Shown here: positions 7,954 through 14,797 of the stretch, piece after piece
Layout: the number at the start of each line of letters is the position of its first letter
Position numbering within the stretch: position 1 is the stretch's first letter
NCBI RefSeq assembly: GCF_900111245.1
Contig: NZ_FOGO01000002.1
Location: 574,456 to 638,455, forward strand
Origin: Streptomyces qinglanensis
GTDB taxonomy: Bacteria > Actinomycetota > Actinomycetes > Streptomycetales > Streptomycetaceae
Reading direction: 5' to 3'
Length of the DNA: 64,000 nucleotides
Program-made: the position numbers and the translations under genes
The notes under the pieces: generated by a model
The model's input: only the letters and a program-made list of their open reading frames with translations
The model's database searches: none
Told to the model about the DNA's origin: nothing

Positions 7954-9075
7954 GTGCACGACATGCTGCTCATCGCCCTGTTCGCCTTTCTGGGAGCCGC
8001 CGCGGCCGGACTGCTGGGCGCCCTGGCGCTGCGCGCCCTGCGGCACCGCTCGCTCGCCGTCTCGCTGACGGTCGTCTCCACCGTCGCCGTGACCGCCATG
8101 CTCTCCGGGACGCTGGCCGTCGCCTGGGCCATGTTCCTCTCCCGGCACGACCTGTTCGTCATCACCACGGTCGTCGCGATGGCGGCCGTCGTCTCGCTGG
8201 CGACCGCGCTGCTGCTGGGCCGCTGGGTGGCGTCCCGCAGCCACGCCCTCACCCGCGCGGCCCGGTCCTTCGGGGACGGCGGCAGCTTCCCGGCTCCCGG
8301 CGCGGCCGAGGCGGACGATCCGGCCGAGTTCGCGGCACTCACCCGGGAGCTGGCCGCCACCAGCGAGAAACTGGCCGCCTCCCGGGACCGCGAGCGGGCA
8401 CTGGAGAGCTCCCGGCGGGAACTGGTCGCCTGGATCTCGCACGACCTGCGCACCCCGCTGGCCGGACTGCGTGCCATGTCCGAGGCGCTGGAGGACGGCA
8501 TGGTGGAGGACACCGGCCGCTGCCTGCGGCAGATCCGCACCGAGGTCGAACGGCTCAACTCCATGGTCGGCGACCTGTTCGAGCTCTCCCGGATCCATGC
8601 GGGCGCGCTCGCCCTGACCACCCACCGGGTGACCTCCGCCGAACTCGTGGAGGAGGCGCTGGCGGGCGCCGACCCGCTGGCCCGGCAGAGCGGGGTCCGG
8701 CTGGTGGGCGACGCGCTGACCGACGTGCCGGTGGAGGTGGACCCGCGCGAGATGACCAGGGTGCTGGGGAACCTGCTCGTGAACGCCATCCGGCGCACTC
8801 CGGCCGACGGCACCGTCGCGGTGCATGTGCGCAGCGTCGAGGAGCAGGTCGTCCTCTCCGTCACGGACGGCTGCGGCGGCATACCCGAGGAGGACCTGCC
8901 CCGCGTCTTCGACACCGGCTGGCGCGGCACCCACGCCCGCACGCCCCCGGGCGCGGGCCTGGGGCTGGCCATCGTCCGCGGCATCGTCGAGGCCCACCGG
9001 GGCACCGCAGCCGTCCGCAACGTGACCGGCGGCTGCTGCTTCGAACTCACCCTGCCGACCGCCGGACCGGGCTGA
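7954..9075 (+). CDS. Membrane sensor histidine kinase
   Basis: 373 residues, GTG start preceded by AGGAGG. Three hydrophobic segments occupy residues 3-90 with almost no extracytoplasmic loop, so the sensed signal is probably in or at the membrane. A HAMP-like linker follows. The phospho-acceptor is His163 in WISHDLRTPL; the ATPase domain carries NLLVNAIR (N box), DGCGGIP (G1) and GAGLGLAIV (G2). It pairs with the response regulator immediately upstream. Confidence 0.93.
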   Translation: MHDMLLIALFAFLGAAAAGLLGALALRALRHRSLAVSLTVVSTVAVTAMLSGTLAVAWAMFLSRHDLFVITTVVAMAAVVSLATALLLGRWVASRSHALTRAARSFGDGGSFPAPGAAEADDPAEFAALTRELAATSEKLAASRDRERALESSRRELVAWISHDLRTPLAGLRAMSEALEDGMVEDTGRCLRQIRTEVERLNSMVGDLFELSRIHAGALALTTHRVTSAELVEEALAGADPLARQSGVRLVGDALTDVPVEVDPREMTRVLGNLLVNAIRRTPADGTVAVHVRSVEEQVVLSVTDGCGGIPEEDLPRVFDTGWRGTHARTPPGAGLGLAIVRGIVEAHRGTAAVRNVTGGCCFELTLPTAGPG

Positions 9076-9085
9076 GCGCACACCG

Positions 9086-9125
9086 AGCGGTCCACCACCG
9101 GGGCGACTGCACCCGGTGGTCCGCT
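9086..9125 (+). terminator. Hairpin terminator after the two-component operon
   Basis: AGCGG-TCC-ACCACCGGG pairs with CCCGGTGGTCCGCT around a short loop, giving 14 paired bases with a 3-base bulge. It starts 11 bases after the kinase stop codon. It may also serve the convergent epimerase gene. Confidence 0.6.
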
Positions 9126-9128
9126 TGC

Positions 9129-9218
9129 TCCCGGTGGGCGGCGGCCTGGTACCGGTGGGCGGGCCGGTCTCGGTGGGCGGCCCGGTGCGGGCGGGTCGGT
9201 TGCTCCCGGTGGGCCGGT
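9129..9218 (+). repeat. Degenerate 19-bp repeats with core GGTGGGCGG
   Basis: The core GGTGGGCGG recurs at 9133, 9153 and 9172, with weaker copies to about 9218. The stretch between the kinase and epimerase genes is otherwise empty. It looks like a decaying minisatellite. Confidence 0.6.
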
Positions 9219-9262
9219 CGCAGCCGGCGGCGCAGGAGCGGGCACGGTGGCGCAACGGTCCG

Positions 9263-10348
9263 CTACGCCCGCCCCGACGGCGCCCTCATGTCGGACGCCG
9301 CGAACTCCTTCATGCCCTCCGCGAAGCCGATCTGCGCGCGCCATCCCAGCTCCCGCGCGGCCCGTTCGGAGGACGCCGTGATGTGCCGTACGTCGCCCAG
9401 CCGGAACTCGCCCGTCACCACCGGGTCGGGCCCGCCGTGGAACTCGGCCAGCGCGCTCGCCGTCTCGCCGATGGTGTGCGGGTCGCCGCTCCCGGTGTTG
9501 TACGCGGCGAAGGAGCCCGGCGCCCGGTCCGCGCCCGGCATGCGCAGCGCCTCCAGCGCGGTGACGTTGGCGGCCGCGATGTCCCGCACATGGACGAAGT
9601 CCCGGCGCTGCGCCCCGTCCTCGTAGACGGTGGGGGCCATCCCGCGGGCGAGCGCCGAGCGGAAGAACGAGGCCACCCCCGCGTACGGCGTGTCGCAGGG
9701 CATGCCGGGCCCGTAGACGTTGTGGTAGCGCAGCGAGACCGCGGCCCCGCCGACCGCGCGGGCCCAGGCCGCCGCCAGGTGCTCCTGGGCGAGCTTGGTG
9801 GTCGCGTAGGTGTTGCGCGGGTCCAGCGGCGCGTCCTCGCCGACCAGTCCGGGACGCAGCGCGGCTCCGCAGTCGGGGCACGGCGGATCGAACCGCCCGG
9901 CACGGAGGTCCGGCACGGCACGCGGCCCCGGCCGGACGACCCCGTGCTGCGGGCACGCGTAGCGGCCCTCCCCGTAGACGACCATCGAACCGGCCAGCAC
10001 CAGCGCGCGCACCCCGGCCCGCTCCATCGCCGTCAGCAGCACCGCCGTGCCGAGGTCGTTGCAACTGACGTACTCCGGGGCGTCGGAGAAGTCCTTGCCC
10101 AGCCCGACCATCGCCGCCTGGTGGCACACCGCGTCCACACCGTGCAGCGCCTCGGCGACGGCGTCCTGGTCGCGCACGTCGCCGCGCAGCCACCGCACCC
10201 CCGGCGCGGCGGCCGGGGACGCGGCGCCCTCTCCGTGCGCCGACGGGAGCAGGGCGTCCAGGACGACCGCCTCGTGGCCCGCGTCGGTCAGGGCCTCCAC
10301 GACGTGGGAACCGATGAATCCGGCACCGCCGGTGACAAGAACGCGCAT
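9263..10348 (-). CDS. NAD-dependent epimerase/dehydratase with Cys-rich insert
   Basis: 361 residues. Extended SDR fold: GGAGFIGSHV nucleotide loop at the N-terminus, YATTK as the catalytic Tyr-XXX-Lys, and YNTGSGDPHTI near the C-terminus, as in UDP-glucose/GDP-mannose epimerases. Between the Rossmann core and the YATTK motif there is an insert of about 45 residues containing CPQH and CPDC, spaced like a zinc ribbon, which ordinary epimerases lack. The ATG at 10348 has no ribosome-binding site but a -10-like box six bases upstream. The substrate is likely a nucleotide sugar; the neighbouring glycosyltransferase operon would fit. Confidence 0.88.
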   Translation of the reverse strand: MRVLVTGGAGFIGSHVVEALTDAGHEAVVLDALLPSAHGEGAASPAAAPGVRWLRGDVRDQDAVAEALHGVDAVCHQAAMVGLGKDFSDAPEYVSCNDLGTAVLLTAMERAGVRALVLAGSMVVYGEGRYACPQHGVVRPGPRAVPDLRAGRFDPPCPDCGAALRPGLVGEDAPLDPRNTYATTKLAQEHLAAAWARAVGGAAVSLRYHNVYGPGMPCDTPYAGVASFFRSALARGMAPTVYEDGAQRRDFVHVRDIAAANVTALEALRMPGADRAPGSFAAYNTGSGDPHTIGETASALAEFHGGPDPVVTGEFRLGDVRHITASSERAARELGWRAQIGFAEGMKEFAASDMRAPSGRA

Positions 10349-10354
10349 ACAGCC

Positions 10355-10360
10355 ACGCTA
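10355..10360 (-). promoter_or_regulatory. -10 element of a probable leaderless transcript (epimerase)
   Basis: On the minus strand TAGCGT (TANNNT) is followed by exactly six bases and then the ATG of the epimerase gene; no Shine-Dalgarno sequence is visible. Confidence 0.5.
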
Positions 10361-10527
10361 GAGGCGCGCGGGCGTCGCGCAACGGTACGCGGCACCGTGT
10401 CATCGCTCCGTAAGAACCCGATCCCCGCCGGCACCGCCATGAGCGCCTGGTCCGTGCGGATTGTCCTACCGTGCGCTCACCGCGGGGCCGTGCAGGCCCC
10501 GTCGGACTCCGGGGGCGTGGACGGCAC

Positions 10528-10554
10528 GCCGGACGCGGGAACTTCGCGTCCGGC
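10528..10554 (-). terminator. Perfect hairpin, terminator of the TetR gene
   Basis: A 10-bp perfect stem (GCCGGACGCG with CGCGTCCGGC) encloses a 7-base loop. It lies about 50 bases past the stop codon of the minus-strand TetR gene and before the epimerase promoter. Confidence 0.7.
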
Positions 10555-10604
10555 ACTGCGGGTGCGGCGCGTCGCCTTCGGCTCGGGGACGGGCGCCCTC
10601 CGGC

Positions 10605-11258
10605 TCAGCGGACGGTCCGGAACGCACCCGCGCGGGCCGCCTCGTACGCCGCCAGCGCGGCCCGGTCGGCGGCCGCCCGGTCCAGGGGGGCGCCGGTGGT
10701 CAGCAGTTGGTAGTACAGCGGTGCGGAGACGGCGCGGATGACCTCCTCGGGGTCCGTGTCGGACGGTACCTCCCCCCGCTCGGCCGCCTGCCGCACGCAG
10801 GGTGCCCACTCCGCGATCCGCGACGCGTAGAACCGGTGCAGGGCCTCGGCTGCGGGCGCGTCGCACGTCGCCGCGGCGATGACTGCCTTGAACAGCGCGC
10901 CCTGCCGGGGATCCGTCAGGGTGCGGCGCACCAGTGCGGCGTTGGCCGCCAGGTCGTCGAGGAGCGCGCCCGTCTCGGTGCGGGGTTCGGACTGCTCGGC
11001 CATGTCGTCGAGCAGATCCGCCAGCAGCGCGGTGATCGTCCCCCAGCGCCGGTAGACCGTCGTCTTGCCCACTTCCGCGCGGCGGGCCACCTCGGCGAGG
11101 TCGAGGTGGGCGAAACCGTGCTCCGCGAGGGCGTCCCCGGCGGCGCGCAGCACCGCCTCGCGCACCCGCGCCGTGCGTCCCCCGGGCCGTACGGTGCCGG
11201 GTGAGGCGGCGGCTCCCGGGCCGGTCGTCCTCCGCCGGGCCCCCGGTTCAGGTGTCAC
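10605..11258 (-). CDS. TetR-family transcriptional regulator
   Basis: 217 residues, GTG start with GGAG seven bases upstream. The N-terminal HTH reads LDLAEVARRAEVGKTTVYRRW (recognition helix VGKTTVYRRW). The C-terminal all-helical ligand domain has no recognisable ligand signature. It stands 39 bp downstream of the SDR gene on the same strand, so it could be cotranscribed and regulate it, although the SDR is more likely driven by the ECF41 sigma. Confidence 0.9.
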   Translation of the reverse strand: MTPEPGARRRTTGPGAAASPGTVRPGGRTARVREAVLRAAGDALAEHGFAHLDLAEVARRAEVGKTTVYRRWGTITALLADLLDDMAEQSEPRTETGALLDDLAANAALVRRTLTDPRQGALFKAVIAAATCDAPAAEALHRFYASRIAEWAPCVRQAAERGEVPSDTDPEEVIRAVSAPLYYQLLTTGAPLDRAAADRAALAAYEAARAGAFRTVR

Positions 11259-11297
11259 AACGGGTCTCCAGTTCCCTTACGGCTCGCACGGGCCACT

Positions 11298-12167
11298 TTA
11301 CTGGGCCTCGACAGAGCCGGAGTCCCGTCCGCCGGTGCGCTGCCGCCCCGCCTCCCGGGCCTCCCGCGCCGCCAGGAACGCGGCGAAGGTGACGGTGCCG
11401 GTGGCCAGATCCGGGGCCAGGTTGTCGCCCCGGCGGAACGCGCGGGCCGTACGTCCGGGAAGGGGGAGGTCCAGCACACGGCGGGTGCGCCCGGCCGACC
11501 GGAGGGTGAGTTCGGCGAGTTCGTGCGCGGTGTGCACCCGCGGCCCTCCCATGTCCGGCACCCGGCCGGCGGGCTCACCGCGAACCGCCGCGGCGAGCCG
11601 GTGGGCCACCTCGGTGACCTCCACCGGCTGGAACCGGAATCCGGCCGGTGCGACGACGCCCGGCAGCCGCCGCTGCGCCGTGGTCAGCGAGGCCACGAGG
11701 TCGTGGAACTGGGTCGCCCGCTGGATCGTCCACGGCACCCCCGACCGCTCCAGCAGCCGCTCGGCCGCGAACTTGGCCTTGTAGTACGGGAAGGGAATCC
11801 GGTCCACGCCCACGATGGAGATGTAGACCAGGTGGTGCACGCCTGCCTCGCGCGCCGCCTCGACCAGCCGCGAGAGCACCTTCACCTCCCGCCACGGATC
11901 GGTGGCACAGTGCACGATCGCCCGTGCGCCGGAGACGGCCGCCGCCAGCCCGATGCCCTTGACCAGGTCGCAGACCGCCCACTCGCAGGGCCGGTCGTCG
12001 TCCGCGCGGCGGGGGCGCCTGCTCATCACACGCACCGTCGTACCGTCCGCCAGCAGCGTGTCCACCAGCGGACGGCCGAGGGTTCCGGTGCCACCGGTCA
12101 CCAGTACGGGCCCGGCGGCGTGCGGGGTGCCGGAAGCGTGGCCGGTCGGGTTCGGCGAAGGGGCCAT
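11298..12167 (-). CDS. NmrA/SDR-type NAD(P)-binding oxidoreductase, likely ECF41 target (COE protein)
   Basis: 289 residues from the ATG at 12167, which has GGAGG well placed upstream. The atypical SDR fold has the nucleotide loop VTGGTGTLGRPL and the NmrA-like YISIVGVD region; YYKAKFAAE replaces a classical YXXXK site. It lies just downstream of an ECF41 sigma gene. ECF41 factors are known to neighbour and activate one carboxymuconolactone decarboxylase, oxidoreductase or epimerase gene (COE); this gene fits that role, and an ECF41-like promoter lies in front of it. The substrate is unknown. Confidence 0.88.
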   Translation of the reverse strand: MAPSPNPTGHASGTPHAAGPVLVTGGTGTLGRPLVDTLLADGTTVRVMSRRPRRADDDRPCEWAVCDLVKGIGLAAAVSGARAIVHCATDPWREVKVLSRLVEAAREAGVHHLVYISIVGVDRIPFPYYKAKFAAERLLERSGVPWTIQRATQFHDLVASLTTAQRRLPGVVAPAGFRFQPVEVTEVAHRLAAAVRGEPAGRVPDMGGPRVHTAHELAELTLRSAGRTRRVLDLPLPGRTARAFRRGDNLAPDLATGTVTFAAFLAAREAREAGRQRTGGRDSGSVEAQ

Positions 12168-12210
12168 GGGACTCGTTCCTCCGGGGTCGGGAGTGTGCCG
12201 TTCCCCTGGA

Positions 12211-12237
12211 GACCGGACAGCGGCCCCGAACGTGACG
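12211..12237 (-). promoter_or_regulatory. Candidate ECF41-dependent promoter
   Basis: On the minus strand CGTCACG and GGTC are separated by 16 bases, resembling the ECF41 motif as I recall it (TGTCACA, about 16 bases, CGTC), with two mismatches in the -35 and one in the -10 part. The -10 lies 44 bases upstream of the oxidoreductase ATG, leaving a plausible short leader that includes GGAGG. Confidence 0.5.
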
Positions 12238-12350
12238 ACCCGCCCCGCGTGCCTGCCGCTCCCACGCCGAACCCGAACCGAACCCGGCTCCGGACCGGGC
12301 TCCGGGCCCGGCCCCGGCCCCGGCCCCGGATCTGAACCGCGGGCCGGCGC

Positions 12351-12380
12351 GGACCGGCGCGGACCGGCGCGGACCGGCCG
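12351..12380 (+). repeat. 10-bp tandem repeat (GGACCGGCGC), three copies
   Basis: Three near-perfect copies lie in the 278-bp spacer between the oxidoreductase promoter and the 3' end of the sigma gene. The rest of the spacer is a CCGGGCTCCGGCCCC-type low-complexity stretch. Confidence 0.7.
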
Positions 12381-12445
12381 CGGTACGCGCTCGGCCGCGA
12401 GGTACGCGCACAGGAGCCGCAGTCCCGCTCGATCCGGCGCGGAGG

Positions 12446-13576
12446 TCAGCTCGACGGGTACGCAGCGAACTGCCGTGCCGCATAGGCGATCTTGTCCGGG
12501 CTGACGCAGATCCGCAGCGCGGATATCCGCTCCTGGGCCACCTCCAGCGTGACCACGCCCAGCAGCCCGTCCTCCGCGAGCGCGAGCAGCGCGGGCCCGC
12601 CGTTCACCTCGCACGGCACCAGAACGGCTGCTGCCGCGAACCGGGCCAGACCGCCCGCCAGGTACCGCGCCACCTTCGCTCGGCCCAGGATCGGGCGCCG
12701 TGCGGCGCTGATCCGCCCGCCGCCGTCCGCGTACGAGACGACGTCCTCGGTCAGCAGCCGCTCCAGCCGCCGGAGATCGCCCTCGCGGGCGGCTGCGACG
12801 AAGGACTCCACCAGCCCCGTCCAGCGCTGCCGCACGGGTGCGCCGACGCCGGTCCCGCCGACCGTGCCCGTGGCGTCCGTCGTATCCGTTGTGCCCGCCG
12901 CGACCGCTGTGCCCGTCGTATCCGTCGCGTCCGTCGCGACCGCTGTGCCCGTCGCGTCCGTCGCGACCGCTGTGACCGTCCCGTCCGTCGCGCCTGCTGT
13001 GCCCGTCGCGTCTTTCGTGCAGGTCTCTCCGGTACGCGGGGCGGGCGCACCGCGGCCGATCGCCTGCTTGGCCCGTCGGTGGAGCTGGCGCGAGTTGGCC
13101 TCCGAAGTCTCCAGCAGCTCCGCGATGTCCCGGTGCGGGTAGCCGAACGCCTCGCGCAGCACGAACACCGCCCGCTCCGGCGGCGTGAGCCGCTCCAGCA
13201 GGACCAGCAGCGCGAACGAGACCGAGTCGCGCTGCTCGACCGTCTCCAGCGGGCCGAGCGGCGGCGGTGCGGTCCGGGGCCCGGCGCCGCTGGTGCCCGC
13301 CACCGCGCCGACCGTGCCGCTCGCCGTCGTCAGCACCGGCTCGGGCAGCCATTGGCCCACGTACCGCTCGCGGCGCATCCGGGCGGAGGCCAGCTCGTTG
13401 AGGCTGAGATTGGTGACGACCTTGGCCAGCCAGGCGCCCGGGGCCGTCACCGTGTCCCGGTCGGTGCGCTCCCAGCGCAGATACGCCTCCTGCACGAGGT
13501 CCTCCGCCTCGGACGCCGAGCCCAGCATCCGGTAGGCGATCCCGAAGAGCCGCGCCCGATGCGCCTCGAACTCCAT
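12446..13576 (-). CDS. ECF41-family RNA polymerase sigma factor with C-terminal SnoaL-like domain
   Basis: 376 residues from the ATG at 13576 (MEFEAHR), which begins at the conserved sigma region 2; the frame extends further upstream as low-complexity sequence, and GTG codons at 13588/13591 are alternatives. Region 2 has YRMLGSASEAEDLVQEAYLRW, shortened here; region 4 has GYPHRDIAELLETSEANSRQ. The ECF41 signatures WLPEP (between regions 2 and 4), DGGGR and SPDKI (for NPDKL) are all present, the last two in the fused SnoaL-like domain that regulates activity in this group. Between region 4 and this domain lies an unusual insert of about 55 residues rich in Thr, Ala, Asp and Gly, encoded by tandem repeats. 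The oxidoreductase downstream is the presumed target. Confidence 0.9.
   Translation of the reverse strand: MEFEAHRARLFGIAYRMLGSASEAEDLVQEAYLRWERTDRDTVTAPGAWLAKVVTNLSLNELASARMRRERYVGQWLPEPVLTTASGTVGAVAGTSGAGPRTAPPPLGPLETVEQRDSVSFALLVLLERLTPPERAVFVLREAFGYPHRDIAELLETSEANSRQLHRRAKQAIGRGAPAPRTGETCTKDATGTAGATDGTVTAVATDATGTAVATDATDTTGTAVAAGTTDTTDATGTVGGTGVGAPVRQRWTGLVESFVAAAREGDLRRLERLLTEDVVSYADGGGRISAARRPILGRAKVARYLAGGLARFAAAAVLVPCEVNGGPALLALAEDGLLGVVTLEVAQERISALRICVSPDKIAYAARQFAAYPSS
12850..13020 (+). repeat. Coding minisatellite inside the ECF41 sigma gene
   Basis: On the plus strand, units built from GTCGCGACCGCTGTGCCC and GTCGCGTCC recur; on the coding strand they give ATDATGT-like peptides. 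All units are multiples of three, so the frame is kept. The insert lies exactly at the junction between the sigma core and the regulatory domain. Confidence 0.8.
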
Positions 13577-13800
13577 CGCCGCGTCCACCACGCGGCCCAG
13601 TGGACCACGCGGCCGACCGAAACCGCAGCCACCCCCGCCGAGGTGCCCGGGGCCCCTCCGGGCTTCGCCGAGGTCCCCGGACGCCCTCGTGGACGCCCTC
13701 GTGGACGCTCCCGTGGACGCCTCCGGCCTCCGCGGAGTCTCCCGCCCCATGCCTTCTCCGGCCCCGTGACGATCCGAGGCCGGGCGCGTTAGCCCAGCGG

Positions 13801-14142
13801 GCGCCGGTGAAGTGGTCCAACACCTGGGGCCGCGAGAAGGGCTACAAGGCCGTCAACTCGGCGTGGACGGCGCCGCGGTCGGGCCATGTCCTCGAGGTCC
13901 AGTTCCACACGCCGGGCGGAAAGCAGGCCCAGTTGCGGACGCACAAGCTCTACGAGGAGCAGCGGCTCCCCAGCACCTCTCCGGCCAGGGCGCAGGAACT
14001 GCAGCGCGAACAGGACCGGATCTTCGCCGCCGTTCCCGTCCCCGAGGGCGCCGCGGCCCTCCAGCCGCCGACCGAGGTGGTCGCGCGGCCGGGAGCGACG
14101 GTGCCCGGCCGCGGCGCGGAGGTCACAGCTCCTGTGAGGTGA
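13801..14142 (+). pseudogene. 3' remnant of a RelA/SpoT-like (ATP nucleotide 3'-pyrophosphokinase-type) gene
   Basis: The reading frame gives NTWGREKGYKAVNSAW, then VLEVQFHTPGGK and LYEEQRLP, then a degenerate tail. The pattern (Y-K-A-V-N, E-V-Q-F-H-T, LYEE.R) is that of the C-terminal part of RelA/SpoT-fold nucleotide pyrophosphokinases, as in secreted Streptomyces ATP nucleotide 3'-pyrophosphokinase. The N-terminal catalytic half is missing, there is no plausible start (GTG at 13807 is internal to the fold), and the upstream sequence belongs to the antisense sigma gene. Its last 20 bases overlap the convergent ECF gene. I read it as a gene fragment left by a deletion or rearrangement. Confidence 0.6.
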
Positions 14143-14779
14143 GCCAGGGCCGGATCTGGCGGCGGGCGTGGTGCAGCCGGGACTTGACGGTGCCCAGCGG
14201 GATGCCGAGGCGGTCGACGATCTCGGCGTAGTCCATCTGGCACACGTCGCGGTAGACCAGGGGAGCCACCAGATGCGGGCTCTCCTGCTCCAGCCGCTCC
14301 AGCGCCTCCAGGAGGTCCACCCGGGAGCCCGCGATCACACTCGTCGTCCGCGGGTCCGGGCGCTGCTCCGGGGCGCTCGTCTGGTGCGGGAGCGTCGGCT
14401 GCTCGACGGCGCGGCGCTTGAGTTCGCGGTACTTCTGGCGGGAGCAGTTGGCCACGATCGTGTGCAGCCAGGTGCTGAAGCGGCTGCGGCCCTGGAAGCG
14501 CTCGATGTGCCGGGAAACCTGCAGCAGTACGTCCTGCGCGGCCTCCTCGGCGTCCTCGCGGAAGAGGAGGAACCGGCCGCAGTGCCGCACCACGTCGGGC
14601 CGGATGGTGCGCAGCAGCGCGTCGAGGGCCGCACTGTCCCCGGTCGCCGCGCGGGCCGCGAGGGCTTCGGTGTCGGCGGGCGCCGACGGGTCGACGGGCT
14701 CCGGTGTCGCTCCGGTGCCGGTCGGCTCAGGCCGCCCGGATGGCTGGTTCACGGCGTGGGAGGAGGACGGTGGGCACAT
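14123..14779 (-). CDS. ECF-family RNA polymerase sigma factor
   Basis: 218 residues. After a Pro-rich N-terminus of about 40 residues, sigma region 2 contains FREDAEEAAQDVLLQV and RFSTWLHTIVAN; region 4 contains DYAEIVDRLGIPLGTVKSRLHHARRQ. No anti-sigma gene is adjacent; instead a Ser/Thr kinase starts 18 bp away in the opposite direction, so the two genes must have overlapping promoters and may be functionally tied. Confidence 0.92.
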   Translation of the reverse strand: MCPPSSSHAVNQPSGRPEPTGTGATPEPVDPSAPADTEALAARAATGDSAALDALLRTIRPDVVRHCGRFLLFREDAEEAAQDVLLQVSRHIERFQGRSRFSTWLHTIVANCSRQKYRELKRRAVEQPTLPHQTSAPEQRPDPRTTSVIAGSRVDLLEALERLEQESPHLVAPLVYRDVCQMDYAEIVDRLGIPLGTVKSRLHHARRQIRPWLTSQEL

Positions 14780-14797
14780 CCAGGCATCATAAGGGGC

